64,000 nucleotides of DNA from Hymenolepis diminuta (GCA_900708905.1 CAADRB010000003.1:4012599-4076598), one strand, 5' to 3'; positions 23,952 through 37,850 are shown, counted from the first letter of the stretch. Notes: a model not told the origin generated them from the letters alone. Numbers and translations: made by a program.

Positions 23952-26900
23952 AATTATAGGTCGCATTATTTTGGAGTGAAGCCCACTGTTAAGGTAATTA
24001 AGTGTTATTATTGAGTCAGAAGATTTGTGGCTATTTTTCTCATCCACCGCCCGTTCTGCCTGTTTCAGCCAACGCCTTGAGTATTCTGATTTTGAAGTAC
24101 CCATCTTCGACTAATGGAATTTCGGTATCGTTCCGGTGATCTTTGTATACATTTCCTCAATCCTTTAATTTTCGTTCTCGTAATAGTGTGATAAGAGTTC
24201 TCTAAGAGGTATTTCAATTTACAACTTAAAATTGATTTAATCATCTTTGTTAGTAAAAGTTGTGAAAAGATGACACGCAATTTAACAGGATGAATATTCG
24301 GTGAATTTCCTAATGAGGGCTTTGTGTTCTACCATGTTCTACTTTTATCCACCAAGTGAACATTTAGGATTGAAGCATGCACATTTGATTTGTTAAAATA
24401 CTACGACCGTTTCTAGGGTGTCGGTCGACAGGATTTTACTGTCATGTATACACTGACATGTCATTCACACTCCTAAAGAGATTCAAGCCGCTTTTAGACA
24501 CAACGTCTTGATCTCCACGCACTCACTCCTTATTGTCCAACGCAATTCCCCACTTTCGTTCCTCTTCACTTGAAAAATTTTCTGGGAATCACATACAATA
24601 TTTTCCAATTACATTGGAAGAGCCGGTTTTGATTTGACTTAAAAATTAGAATAGAGAATAAAATTCCGACTTTAATGTATGTGTAAATAAGAAAGGGAAA
24701 ATAAATGAAAATTGAAGATTTTTTTCAAAGTAAACGAAATATATCTCATTTCAAATTTCAGTTTAGTTAATGCTTTAGGTATTTGTGGCATATCGAGTAT
24801 CCTTGAACTCTAAGCTTAGAAATTCTTAATAACCCCATGGATGGGGTGCAAAAAAATCATTCGAATGGATGTACTTTCGCCATTGACCCCGGATGTGGAT
24901 TTTATGGTACGAGGGGAAAATCAGTTCGGTTGCCATAAAACGGAAATATGTATATACTTAAAAGATGGTTCGTGCTTCTTCAGTCGGTGTATTTTAGCCA
25001 GTTCATTTGTGTAAATTGACATAGGCTCAGCCACCAATGCTGTGATGTTAAACTAGTTTCTGCCGCTACTCTATCTTCCCATTAGATATTGCTAGGTTAG
25101 GGTTGACTCAGACCTGGGAAGAAAGAGAAGATGGAAGTGCAATCGCTACAAGATAATTTAATGAGGACTATTTATAGAAATGCAAGTCTTCTTCATAAGA
25201 CTGACGTTTGGAGGTCAGTCAAAGTCTGAGCTGGTGATGGTTTTTTTTCAGACTGTCAAGATGACAGAATAAGAGTAATGAGCAATTTAGTGACCGCTAG
25301 AACAAAGAACAACGGCTTTGACTCACTACAAGGGCCATGTATGGGACCGTTTTAGTGAGACAGAACGGCCTGTGACAATCTCACCAACCAATCCAGATGG
25401 CTGTATCATTTAACCAACTAGTTGTGTTCTACTCTTTTTATGAGCGTTTCTTTTCTGCGCCTAAGAGGTTCTGCGGGTATATCGAGAAGCCCAAATGAGC
25501 GGTCAGCGACACGACAGTTGTGTGGGACTTCTGTTGTAGTCGTGCTCCCTTTTCTCTCTACTTCACTATTTACGTTCAGATGTCTATGTTCGAATACATT
25601 TTGTACCTTTCTCTATTCTACTCAATCGACTTAGGATCTCCTTGTTTTCCCACATCATCTAATTTATGTTTTGTTTATCGTGGAGAATATCGAAGCTAGA
25701 GGAAAGATTGCTTTGCAGTGTCTACCACACACTACACTAGTATTTCTCTAATGGAATAGAATATAGAAAATAACCACGATATGGAAGCATAACTGATTAG
25801 ACAAGAATGATGACTTGTAAAAGAATAGCGACGAGATCATTGACCGTTTAGTAAACAATTTGGGGGTGATTTCCTAACTCTCATCGAACTGTTATGTCAA
25901 GTGGATTTAACTTGTTTCGTTTATTCGAGAGCAATCCACGTGACATTTATAGCAAGAAAAACTGGTCATTGGAAAAACTCACAAGACTTTGCTGAATAGA
26001 AAGCATGCGCGAAGAAGATCAGTACTTGCAATTGCTACTCGAACTTTAGCTACCATGGATAAATTTCATATCGGAAGCATGTTGTGGGTACTCTGGTTTA
26101 TTCTATTTTAAATATCTTTGACACAGGATGCAGGCTTTTAGGGTTTAATCACATTTTAACGCATATGAGAGATTAAAATAGTAATGATCTGAAGTAAAGC
26201 CACTTTAAGAGCTTCACCGAGTTGGGCTTCATATCCCTTCCTAGAACTAACGATCTTCCTGGGGTTAACATGATATAAAAGCCTTTCCCGGATGAGATAA
26301 CCAAGAGTTATGTAGGACCACGTGTATATTGGACAAGTGAAACTGAATGAAGGAGGAAAGGAGGGAGAGTTGGGAGAGAAAGAGGGGTGTGTTAGTACTG
26401 AGCGAGGGCAATCTGGATTGTGAGAAACAGGCAAAATGGAAAACAATTAGATTGTTGGCAGATTTGTTCATTTAAGGCAGAGAGAGACAGACCAGGCATA
26501 AGAGTCAGAGTGAGCAGATACTATAAGGTGCAAGATGGATATTAGAAGTGAATGAAGACATGCATCCTAAAGTTATATATAATTTGAATCTTATGCACCA
26601 AGTTCCTCATCTTCTCTACGAATCAAGACTTCAATGCTTTATGTTTCCTTGTCCTATACAAATGCAAGGATGATTATAACATCATGTCTATCTGAATATC
26701 CCACTAATTTACTTTTCTTTAATTTGAAACTCATTAAATTTTTAATTTTCCCAAAAAGAGGGCGCGTGGGTTTGGCAATTTCATTGCTTATTACGCAAAT
26801 TCTACCCTCCTAAGTAACGCAACAATAACCTGCTTTCCTAGCAGGGCAAGGATTGGTTGGCTTTCAGGGCACAAATTGGTGGATATTTTATAAAAATTCC

Positions 26901-29900
26901 TAATTTTAACCAGCCGGCTTTGATAAGATTCATGCAGTTATTCTAGTTAAGTTAAAAATAGCATTTTAGAGAAGGCTATTATCCCCTATCAGCTTCCTTA
27001 TGCAGTACACCACCTGGCTTTTGTTCAATAAAAGTTAAAAGGCATTGTCCAAATATGGCAATAACTACCACCGACTCAGACCCATTCAAGTTTGCAGATA
27101 AAAGGTTGGAGTGCTTTGCCTCGAAAAAATTTATTAATTTAACAAATACTTCTAACTCTGAAGTGCTAACAGCTTTGTTCAGACTAACCGACAAGACGTC
27201 AGAAGTAGCATGCACCCGGATAGTGATAAGAATGATCGACGATCGTAAGGCCAACTGTGGAGCGTGGATAGCCCATCTAGGGACAAAACATAGACTCTAC
27301 GGTCTTTAGATAAGTGTATCGAGGCTACATAAATATGGTCAGATGTTAAGACAACGAATTACCCCAGTTTTCATGCAGTGGTTGAAATGACAGGTTGCAT
27401 TATTTGACACTAGTCAGTAGAGAGCGGAAGAAAGAGGACTTCTCATCTTAGGGGTTTCATTACCTCTTTCCTCTGTCCAAGATGAGTCTTTAAAAAGCGA
27501 TGAGGTGAAAAAAACATGGTTGAGCTATTCTTCCAGCATGCTACTGGGTCAAATAAATTGATGAGAGCAGGACAGTGCTCAAAATACTAGCTAACTTCAC
27601 AAATAAGTGGGTGGGATCTTCGGGTTGGGTGATTCTTGTATTTTGGCCACGAATTTCTTAATTTAGTATAATTTCATTTTAATAAATAAAACGCAAATTG
27701 GTTGAACTCCTCATTTGTAGCTTTCATCAACCATATTTTAATTTTAATATTATTTATTTTTTCCCATGGCAGGGCTAAAAAGCTCTACAGCTTTTTATCA
27801 TGGGGCAACATTCAGACGCATAGAAAGTGAAAGTTGCAAAAGGAATTACATTCATATTTTAAGAGGGAATTGTAAAGTGGAGTAGTAAACAGAGGTAAGA
27901 GTCATAATATCAGGAGAACCCTACCTCATCTGAGCTCCAGAATTAACATACCAACTGCTGCTTCAAGTTGAAGTTCTTCAAACTTAAGCTTTCTTTTCAT
28001 AATCTTGCTTATTAAAGGCAAAATCTGGGTGACATATGATTTCGAAACCTTTCCCTTTCCACAATATTCTTGTATCACCCATCTACCGAATAAGAGGATT
28101 CTACCAGTGGTGATCAATCCGTCAGTGCCTTCTCATCTCACTTTCATTAGCTAACAGTCGATAAAGCCAAGAATTTGCAAACATAATTTCACCTTTCATG
28201 TACACCTTTCAGTAATGTGAGGATTAGAATTATTTGTAAGATTTATAATCTAATTTTTGCCTTCTTTCTCGCCGAATACCCGTTTAGCTTTCTCTTGAAG
28301 TTATCTTAACCAACATTTGTGTACGAAAATACAGAGGCATTTACTTCTGGTAAATGGGATTTTAATACCTTTTTCGATAGTATCTCCTCTTCTCTGTGAA
28401 AACTTATCTATTGACTTCGTCATTATAATTGTGCAGCAAGGTTTCTGCTAGGACTTCAACACTCACTTGACTTCTGCTGTACGATCCTAGCGTCATTCTT
28501 CGGGCAGTATTCTGAATAGCCTTTGATCTATCATCATCCACTTTATGGCAGACAACTGCAGATAAGCCTTACGGAGGGACTAGTTCGATAAATGATACCG
28601 ATATATTTGCTCAGATGGTCATAGATTATAAGAGCTAGCTCTCACAGATAGTTAGTTCGGAAATTATAGTAAGCTTCATTTGGAAATATGTAAAAATTTA
28701 ATTATTATTAATGATAAATTATTCATTACTAAATTTAGGGAAATTTTACTAGAAATATGGCCGGAGGAATCGAGATTAGAGCTTCGTTAACGTTGAACAC
28801 AAACAAGAAATCCAGCAATAGGTTCCATCGTTGTAATCAGTACTTTGAAGTTTTATTCATAGGAGATCACAAAAAGGTAAAATTTGTCTTTTAAACCCCA
28901 GAAATGTCTAATTCAGAAAAAAACCAAATTAGAAACGAATATTTATGAAAAATGTCAAATTCCGAAGGAAACTAACAGCCACTTAAGTAAACATTTTAAA
29001 CAAGCTCTTGTTGCAGGGTCTAGAAACTTAAAAATTACTTGAGAGGAGAGCGGAGCACAAGATTTAGTCTAGTGGAGGGAATTTCTTTGTTTATTTCACT
29101 TTTACCTATGACAAAACAGACAATGTTAACCATTTTTAACTAAAGGGAAGAATTTAAACTCCGGATCAATGCACTACCAATAAGGGGAGAAGCAGAGAAT
29201 ACAGGTGAGATTATTAAAGAATTCTTACTTTATTAAATCCCGATCTTATTAGTAATGCAACTCCAACCAACAATCGCAAAATATTTACAAAATAGCGGTA
29301 GAGAAAAAGTAGAAATAAACCAATTTTACAAAATCAAATTATATTATCAATTCACACAAAATGCAACCTACAAGGTCATTAATTAATTCGAATGAACTAT
29401 TTACTAATAAAGTATATTTTCAGAGCACTCTTCCTGCTTCATGCTGTAGCTATCCCTTATTCAAGTACCACCATAAGGAGAAATAATCAACGCCCCCTAT
29501 TTTAATCAATACATCATTATATTACTAAATACACAATAGACATAATATTTCAAATACGTTGCTCCATCTATTAATGATTATGCATCGATCCATCGTAAAA
29601 GAGATATAATTAGATAGCCTCCAATACAGTTTAAAATGCATGAATTCTTTCATTCTCCGCAGTTACAGCTTCCCAATTGGCCAGACGCTAGACGGCTAAT
29701 TCACTTATTCACCCCTGACCGCAGTGAAACAAATAACTTTAAAAGGCTGGTTCATTATAACAAGTAATCAGTTAATCAAACAGTCTGTTGAGAAGTTTTG
29801 CTTAAAGTTTGTAAAACTATCTCATACACGATAAGGTATGTAGCGTAGATTGCCATTTTAAATGATAACCCTCTTACCATATTAAGGTGTTTAGGCAAAC

Positions 29901-31019
29901 ACATCGGAGTATCCTTAATGGAGAAATCTCATATTCTAGAGCTATTCGATAGAATAATTAATTGAATCGAAACTCTAAATTATCAAGAAATCGAAGAAAA
30001 TTGGAGATTTAAAAGGGAACTAGGGGTCACATCTATGTAGATTACTCGAGCGGACAAAAAGAAGGCAAAGTCTCCCTCAGCGACTCATTTTCCCGCCATA
30101 TATGCGAATTCTAGATAATGAAATGCCACCGCCTGTATCAATACGACTGATTGCGATTTTATATGCGAAATGAGTAAACAAACTGTTTCAACAATGCCGT
30201 GTTAGGATTATGAAGGCCATTTACTTCCACATAGTAGCATTCTTCTTTCCCCGGCTGTAGAAAAACAAATGAATAGAAGTGACAAGACCGGTGGTTATAT
30301 TTATACAACCAGTCAACAAGAACCGAACATCGCAGATAAGAATTCATTCGGTTATATTGACATAATTTTGTAATATTTTCAAAAAATCTACTGAAAAGTG
30401 GATGATGAGGACAAATGGACAGAGGAAGCAGACATCTTGCCTGTGTTCACAAACCACCCACCAGGGGCGGTCTTATTGAGATGACTATATAGTCTGATCT
30501 GTCCAATGGTCGTACCGAGCTGGAAGTTCGGTTTTCCCGTTGGTCCACCCTACGTGCAGACGTGTGCATTGTTTAGTTAGTCAGGTTGTGGGTCAACTTC
30601 TAACATAATTTGCTGTTCACGCATAGTCTAGCTAATATGCTGGTATGTAGTTCTCTTAATCTGTGGGTTGGTATTAAAGCTGATGAGGTTCTGACAAGTT
30701 CAAATAGTGCCAAATATACTGCCCATAATCAACAGCTGGATTGATGCTATTTCCGTGGTTATCGATCTGTAATTTCTCATTCAATTTCAATTTCAATAAA
30801 ACTTTATTTCAGGTCACCTCCATAATGAATCTCGTCTCTCTTCAAATAATGGAAATCTGTAATGAATCGCAAAGTGCCCAATCGTAAGGCCAATAGTTCA
30901 TAAATGTAAACTTCAAGGTAAACATTAACTGAACTCTAACCCTAATCGATTAATCCCATGTCCAATCCTGTAAGTAGATAAACAGTATCACTTCAATGAG
31001 CAATAGAGAAAAAAGTTTT
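23952..31019. other. Intergenic, about 7 kb, no firm gene
   Basis: AT-rich sequence with no recognisable protein. Weak candidates include an exon-like minus-strand stretch at 27952-28100 (listed separately) and overlapping frames near 26979-27309 on both strands that match nothing I know. GA/CT-biased tracts explain several ORFs near 26156-26471. The minus-strand frame at 30159-30347 follows a decent acceptor (TCTACAG) but has no partner exon. Confidence 0.4.
27952..28100 (-). other. Orphan exon-like segment (unknown)
   Basis: On the minus strand an acceptor-like GGTAG precedes an open 149-base segment that ends at a good donor (G|GTATGT). The frame reads a Lys/Leu/Ile-rich helix-like peptide including VTQILPLISKIMKRKLKFEE. 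No partner exons were found within several kilobases, so it may be a gene remnant or chance. Confidence 0.2.
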
Positions 31020-31020
31020 A

Positions 31021-31026
31021 TTTATT
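31021..31026 (-). terminator. Candidate poly(A) signal of Na+/K+-ATPase beta gene
   Basis: AATAAA on the minus strand, about 394 bases beyond the stop codon (31420-31422), with a second hexamer-like repeat directly beside it. Confidence 0.4.
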
Positions 31027-31249
31027 GTCATTATTATCCCAATATTAGAGAAGGGAGGTGGGGTAAAAGTCCCAAAATGCTACAATTACAACTACTTCTA
31101 ATTGAACTAAAACACTGCTCCATCGTGTCTCAATGAAGAAACAAGCGTGAAAGTAAGACACACAAGTGGAGGTAAAAGGCTAAACGAGAGAGAATAAAAC
31201 AAACATTAGTGATCAAGGCCATATGGAGGGAGAAAATAGTCAAAGGAGA

Positions 31250-31262
31250 GAGAGAGAGAGAG
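31250..31262. repeat. GA microsatellite in ATP1B 3' region
   Basis: Short alternating GA run on the plus strand, inside a purine-rich tract about 170 bases downstream of the ATP1B stop. Confidence 0.7.
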
Positions 31263-31419
31263 GGATGATTTTTAGAAAGAGACGAGTAAACAACACACAA
31301 ACACTCAAAGAAGAAAAGTGGCTGATCAATAATGAGGGTTAGGCTGTCTTATGCTTTGGTGAGATGTAAGGAGGATGAAGGGAATGAAAGTTTGTCCACT
31401 CAGCTATTGATTAATCATA

Positions 31420-33933
31420 TTAGTCCAGGAGGATTTCAAAAGTGACCGGGTCAGTGTCAATATTCTTGACACCTTGAAGGGTGCATTGAATGAGGATTAT
31501 GACATGCTTCGTTAAATTCTCGAATTGAACGGCAACCAATGGCGAAGTATAGCCGTTTTGACCCAGGAATGGGAAGTACTGATTGTGGAATACGCCACTA
31601 TTAGAAGAAAAAACAAAATGCGTTAGCTGATGTACCGCGTCAAATTACTAAAATATAAATAAGTAAACAAACGTTACATTCATACGTGATTTCTTCTTAT
31701 TTGTGAACATAACCACTTGTTTTAATGCAAAGCAAAAAACAAAACCGATTGTGACTGATATACATGCTGTTATACGGACAACCACAATATAACCCATCTA
31801 ATCGATTAATGCGGGTTCAAAGTTCATATTAATACATTCAGTAATTTCAAATACCACTATCATTCAGAGGTGTAAAATAATGATTTGCATGACGGTAGAA
31901 CCTTAAGATATTTATTTTCTTCCCAAGATAAATATGGAATTCTTTTCGAAGAAGAATGCAAATTAAATTAACCGCAAAACTGTAAAGACAAGTATGTTTT
32001 CGAACAGTTCATGTGCAAAATTTTGTTACATTTATTAAATGAAAAATTAATCTCAACAATAAGAAAGGAATCATAATGTCCAAAAAATCCAATTAAATGA
32101 ACATAAAATTATTAAAACCGCGGAAATCGGGAAAAAATGAATATAAAGTAAAGTAAAAAGGATGGTTGAAGTCAATCATTTTACGACATACTGATATTCA
32201 AATTAATAACAGGTTTGCAGAAAGTAGAATCTGAGTTGCTCATAAGAGAGCTCCTAAGGTGCTACTCCTTTGCTTATTTGGAAAAGTGTTTCATCGAAGG
32301 CCTTGAATTAGTGCACAGGAAATAAGACTATCGGCCAAGAGGAGACAATCCAAGAACAGTTATCCAGAAGATTAAGCTACGAATAAGGAAAGATTTATTG
32401 AAAACGATAACTGAAAGTCAAGACGAATAGAGAAAATGAAAAAACAGAAGCATTCTAATAATAACAGGGCAAAGGAAAAAGTGGGCGGATTTAGTGGGAA
32501 AATGGGAGTCAAACATCCGCACCACTAGTTTTGTAGCCAATGTTTCCTGGTATTTAATAGTGAAAAAAGGACGAGTAAGAGTCGCTGATCAAGATTTTCA
32601 AACTGGAACCTTTGAAAATAGCTCAATTAAACGCAAAAAAAATTGGGTAATCACTCAAGCATTTACAGTAGCGGAGAACATCTCATTTGTTAAGACTTCA
32701 TTCTAACAACCAGAACTTATACCTTTTATCGCAACTGAAAATAGTCCTTTAATTTTGAACAAAAAACGACAAAACATTTGCACATTACTAGAAGGAACGC
32801 CTGTTCGGGTAAGCTAGTGGAGTACCAATATTTAATGATAAACAAGCTTTTAAATCTACAGATGCTGGGTAGTTACTAAGAAATTTGGCACAAACAAAGG
32901 GGAATACTTTAACAACGTCTGTGAATACGTAAATTTGCATGAGACAGCATTAAGACAGTAAATGGGGAAACATAAATTTACAAATAACAACCTGTATTTC
33001 TTCGGAAAAAATGATGAAGAGACTAAAATTAAAGGATTTACTATTCTGTGCCATTTGCAGTAATACTCGGATAGAATTTAACTGGTCCCATATTATCATG
33101 ATCTTCAGGATTCTAAAATGAGAAATCGCGTTATTGAAAAATATAACAAATACGATTAAAATAACATTTAAATTGAGAAAATATACTTGTCCCTGGCATG
33201 AAACAAGGGTATGCGGGATTTCTGGATCCATTACATCTGGCATCCAACCATATACCTGAAATCAAAGAGTAAAAAATATCAAAATTATAAATTGACATAG
33301 ATTAAGGCTAATAAATAATTATGAGAGAAAACGAACTCGATTGAGCTTGAGAATGGCACAAGGTTTGTCATCAGGATAGCCAAAATTGTTTGCCTTATTG
33401 CAAGGTCCAAGTGAGTTAAGATCAAAACGGCAAACTTTCTTGGGATCATTTGGGACTTTTCCATCTGTGGTACAAGTTGCGAATCCAGTTTCCGGCTTTT
33501 CGTTGATCTTCTCATAGTAGGAGAGTAGAGCATTGATATTGTCAACGTATTCGTAGTAAACCTGTGGGTCCTTTTTGGAATAGAAAATGAGCGTTTTATC
33601 TTCGTCAACGATAGGACGAACACCAAGACCTGGCTGGAATTTAAGAAGACTCTGTTGACCAGTACGCAGGGGATACTGAGGGGGCACAATGAGTTGGAGA
33701 AAAACGGTCATCATTCCCATGAAAAATCCGATCAATAGTGCATAGAAAATACAGTAATAGGTAAATATTTGGGCTAAAGAAGATTGTTAGGTATAAATAG
33801 GAAACGAACCCCATGAAACGCATGTTCGACCAAGTATTGATTTATCCTTTTTGTTATAAATCCAATTTGGGCATCTGCTGGGCGCATGGTAGGAAAGGGT
33901 CGATAAGTTATCGGAGAAATCCTGCATCGACAT
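31420..33933 (-). CDS. ATP1B: Sodium/potassium-transporting ATPase subunit beta
   Basis: This is the beta subunit of the plasma-membrane Na+/K+ pump, a single-pass type II glycoprotein required for folding and delivery of the alpha subunit. Five exons, in coding order 33933-33810, 33773-33337, 33255-33187, 33112-33042, 31597-31420 (TAA), give 292 residues; the usual length is about 300. Introns are 36, 81, 74 and 1444 bp. The cytoplasmic N-terminus leads through LGRTCVSW to one membrane helix (about residues 46-69). The ectodomain has family blocks KVCRFDLNSLGPC, YPDDKPCAILKLNRV, CQGQ, the glycosylation-type NGTE, and PLVAVQFENLT near the C-terminus. The conserved ectodomain cysteines of the three-disulphide pattern are visible. 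This is one of probably several beta paralogues in the genome; which one cannot be said. Confidence 0.95.
31598..33041 (-). other. Last intron of ATP1B (1.44 kb)
   Basis: Intron between donor GTAAAT and acceptor AATAG, minus strand. The junction completes a tyrosine codon (E-Y-G-V-F), matching the family alignment with nothing missing. No exon is seen inside; the ORF at 32494-32706 on the plus strand is unsupported. Confidence 0.7.
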
Positions 33934-35904
33934 GCTAATGATGGATGTTAAATTAAATGGCAATTAACATAAAATGAATAAAAATAAAAATAAAAACGGG
34001 TAAATAAAGGCGGCATAGATAGTACACATTATTTTTAAATTGTTGTTAAAAGGCAAGAAACACGATGGTACCTCATTGTGGAAATGCACAGAGCCAAAAT
34101 AATAACACAATGAAGCCTTAGTTACTCAAAATGTGCTCCAAGCTTATGTCGTAAGTGGCCATTTAATAGATGTATATTAACAAATCTTATCTACATCAAA
34201 TATAATTTTAAATAGTGAATAACTATTCAAGTTAAATTTATATATTTTTAAAATAGCTTATGAAATTAATACATTTTAATTTTATTTTGTGTGTGTTTTG
34301 ATGACAATAGATATTTGATCATTTTTATCACTAATCAAATTCATTCATCATGGATATTAAATAAAAGCAAAATGAGAGTTAAAATATTTATGGATTTAGT
34401 ATTTCGGTGAAGTTTATGATATATTAAAAATACAGACGCTGTTATATGAAGGATTTCATTATGAAATTATTCATTTTCTGCTTAAATTCCTCTTATTTAT
34501 ATATGAGCGATTCTTCTAGAAAACTTTAAGAGCAAATTCTCCGGCCCAGTATCCATTGTGTTCATCAGTTCTTGAAAATTACGGATATTGGCATCCAATA
34601 TCTATTCATATGTGTTCGGAAGACGTGTAAATTTGTACTGATGCTTTTTATAACAGCAGTAGTTTGGTTTGCATTGATGGTTTACGTGCAATTAGCATAA
34701 CATATTTTTAATATTTTTGGTTTGTTTGGTTCAATGTATTTGCTTTAGAATAAACTCAGTTTTGAAACCCAAATCTTAAATATCATAAAAAAGGAAGAAC
34801 TGATCAGTTAAAGATATATTTAAACATGTTTTCTGTTGAAATACATGACAGAAAATAACAGAAAACCCATGCTCGAATTTATTCCATTCATAATGTTAAT
34901 CGATATGATTAAGATTTGGTTAAAATTTAAATGTAACAATAATAATCGTCTTTCAAGAATTTCACAAGGTTAAACTAATCTATTAGGTCTCAGTCCAGGT
35001 TTTATTTAGATTTATCGGCGTTTATATTTTGGACTCTACGCCTTTTAATATTTTAAAAAATGCAAAAATGTAAGATTGGAGGTTTGTTGAAGCTTCACGA
35101 CAAGAATACTTGCTGGATGTAAAATAAATCGGTGCACTAATTGCTTCCGCTACTCACTAAGATGAGATCGTAAGCTAGAAAGTTCGTTTGTGAATTTGAC
35201 AATATTTTTCGTTTGCCTTCATAAATTATGGATGAATTATCAAATTTGCAATTTTTATTTTAAATATGCTTAAATGAGCATTAATTTTTAAGACCAAATA
35301 TAAGTTTAACAATCAGAACCGTCCGCAAGTAAGAAAGGGCGTCATGTGACTTGTTAACTAAAGAAACATCTAATAAGTAAATTTACCGATGTCAGAAATT
35401 AATTTGTGAGAAGTACATATTAATGCATAATCTGTGTGTCTTGAAGGAACAAATATTGCCACAAATTTCTGTTATAGCAAGAGAAGATCTATCTGGAAAC
35501 ATCAATCGAATAGATGGAATAAGTCAATTAACGCATGTCGTAAGATTAGTTCGGAGGTGGCAGACAAGCCACTCCCAATTTATTTATAAGTAAAATAGGC
35601 TTATATACAAAACATTTCTTTGTTAGACATTAGTTATGTCTCGTTGTCGGTGTCTTGACGTGATGACAGACACCCATATAGGTATCTATGTGTAAACACG
35701 CAAATACATAGCGGGACCACCTGTGGACATTGTGGTGGAGATCTTATCGTCAGTCAATCATTTCTAATCACCAGGTATCGATAGACATCTGTTGACTATA
35801 GCAGTTTCCAAGCGATTATTTAAATACATCTAGCAAAAAGATTGTTAATAAAATTGGAATTTTTGAACATGAACCGTACGTTTAATAAATATTATGCAAC
35901 TCGA

Positions 35905-36000
35905 ATCTAAAAATTCAAATAAAGTAAAACTCTTCGATATCCTGACGTTGCTTCTGATCCTCTCTCTTTTATCATTTATTGGACTTTCTGTTGTCTGATT
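35905..36000. repeat. Dispersed repeat, copy 1 (pairs with 37886 and 45535)
   Basis: The segment beginning AAAATTCAAATAAAG and continuing through CTCTTCGATATCCTGAC recurs with mismatches at 37886-37960. Its right half (GTGGACTTT/TGGACTTTCTGTTG ... GATTTCAGTT) resembles 45535-45590. Identity was estimated by eye at about 70-80 percent over 40-60 bases. Confidence 0.4.
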
Positions 36001-36409
36001 TCAGTTACTCCCCATAATTAAAACTTGTAAAAATTTTTTCGTATTACGGTGGGTAATAATTATAATAACGCATCCTAGTATGATAGTCGGAACATAAACA
36101 TATTATTACTATTACAAGGTCGCAAAACGACAGTATTTTCATAGAGAATGCGATTGAAGTGTAATTTTGGGAAGTCCATAAGAAGACATCCTTTTCGTTA
36201 TTGAAAACGGCTAATCAACCACTTTGCTGGTTAGTAAATCACTGCGAGCCTGCAGAATACTAGACACATTTATTTAAAGATCGTATCGAAGGTACGAATT
36301 TGAAAATAAGATGTTTAGATTTCGAAGTGAAGAAGCAGATTAACTTTCGGAGTGGTGCAATAATCAGTAAATAAAGAAAATCAATTATTATTATTCATGA
36401 AAAATTAAT

Positions 36410-36560
36410 ATAGCCATTTATTGTTATTTATTCAAAAAATTGCATATTTATTAAAAAGTGTTAAATTATATGATCATAGTATTACAGAATCTTGAGTTAA
36501 TTGAGAAGGTTCGCTTAATCTCGTGTTATCATTGAGTTCTGACTTTTGCAAGCTATTTTG
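36410..36560. repeat. Dispersed repeat, copy 1 (pairs with 50430-50575)
   Basis: TTTATTCA...GCATATTTRTTAAAA and, about 80 bases later, TCTCGTGTTATCATTGAGTT are matched in order and spacing by the 50.43-50.57 kb segment. This indicates an old duplicated element of at least 130 bases. Confidence 0.45.
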
Positions 36561-37119
36561 GGAGATGTGGCGATGCAGGTGAGACTTCGACAGTTCCGAA
36601 GGAAAAATGTCTTCAGTTTCTCAAGTAACAGTGGATTGCTCAATGCTTGGTAATGTCTTTGAGGGGTTATCTGCAGAAATGAAGGTTCTTTCTGCAAAAA
36701 TTGAAGCCAAATATTTGCATGAACTAAATATTGTCTTCTTTTCCTGTTGTACCATTATCTCCTATAGTGATTTCTGCTGAGTGATTTATGTTCAGATCGC
36801 CAATGATGATATGAAGCCTCCCCCCATCGGTCAAACAGTGTGTAAAGGAATCACCCATGTCCCATGTCGTTTTATTACGACTTGTCTTCTAGCCCAAGCA
36901 ACAATCAGTCCGAAACCCTCTGGGCGTGATAATTGGACAAATCAAAGTGTACAGACAAATGGCTTAAAGGGGCAGAAAGATGGTCCTTTTACTTTTGCCT
37001 TCTCCAGAGGCCATATATCGTCCACCTAGGTCAAGTCTCCTAAATTTCTTGTCACTGCAACTACATTCGAGCTTAACCAAAGCTTATTTGCGGTCCTAAG
37101 CAATCGGCACCATTGGATG

Positions 37120-37850
37120 ATAAATGCCATGGACCCGAGGAAATCGGGCTTGCCAGACCTGTTTCTCTCGCAAGTGGGATGGTGCCAAGAGTGGCCGCAC
37201 AAAATGCACTTTCTGGTCATCAAGATTTTATGTGCTCACAAACAAACGTTTCCTTGTCTTAAATCGATCTCTATGTTGCTGGATCTGTATAGTGGATCTC
37301 CTATCCAATTTTAGTGGATTTATGTTCAAAGTGGCTCAAGGTTATGCCTATCAATTCTACCCCAACTGGTACCGTTATCAACAGCCTCCGCTAAGTATTC
37401 GTCGTTCACGACATGCCAAAAATAATTGTGTTCACCCATTTCTCTTCTAATCGATCTGATGAATTTTGTTGTAATTTGATATTCTCCTTTTTACACTATC
37501 TGCCTAACCCCAATCGTCTGGATGAGGAACTTACTGACAACGCGAAAAGGCAACCTTTCGTGTCACAAGGGGAAGGAACAGTGGAAGGGATTCTTAATTT
37601 TCTACAGTTTAGGTACTCGACGACGCCTCATATTGATGTTCAAATTTGGGTGCGCCATCGCGAAATTCTCCGTTCTCAGTAGGCAGTTGATAACCTCCGA
37701 ATCGAAAGCGGATCCAAAGGAGATTTTTGGGACTCATGTTACCTATCTTCGCCGAGGAATCTCGAAACTCCGGAGATCCAATGTGATTATCGGACAGACC
37801 GTTATCCTGGACACCTCAGAAGACCTTGGAACTATTCATGATTGATCCAA
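37120..37850 (+). pseudogene. Decayed Ty3/Gypsy-like integrase fragment
   Basis: Three forward frames, broken by several stops and frameshifts, resemble in order the integrase of LTR retrotransposons of the Ty3/Gypsy class, which inserts element cDNA into the host genome. Visible pieces are a C-x2-C zinc-finger-like RACQTC (about 37148), VDLCSKWLKV at about 37314-37345 (position of the DxxSKW block), HDMPKIIV at about 37408-37432 (the aspartate normally following is lost), and GEGTVEGILNFLQFRYSTTP at about 37570-37630, which matches the conserved GEGT...YRTTPH block. The second catalytic aspartate is missing and there is no intact ORF, so it is dead. I found no flanking long terminal repeats or upstream reverse transcriptase. 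Identification is by pattern memory. Confidence 0.6.

Noticed and set aside
26156..26471. Minus-strand ORFs rich in Ser/Pro/Phe
   Set aside because: Arise from a GA/CT-biased tract; no splice sites, start context or similarity.
30159..30347. Minus-strand exon-like frame ending in an ORF stop, considered as an alternative last exon of ATP1B
   Set aside because: Its sequence does not resemble the conserved ATP1B C-terminus, while the exon at 31597-31420 completes the family alignment.
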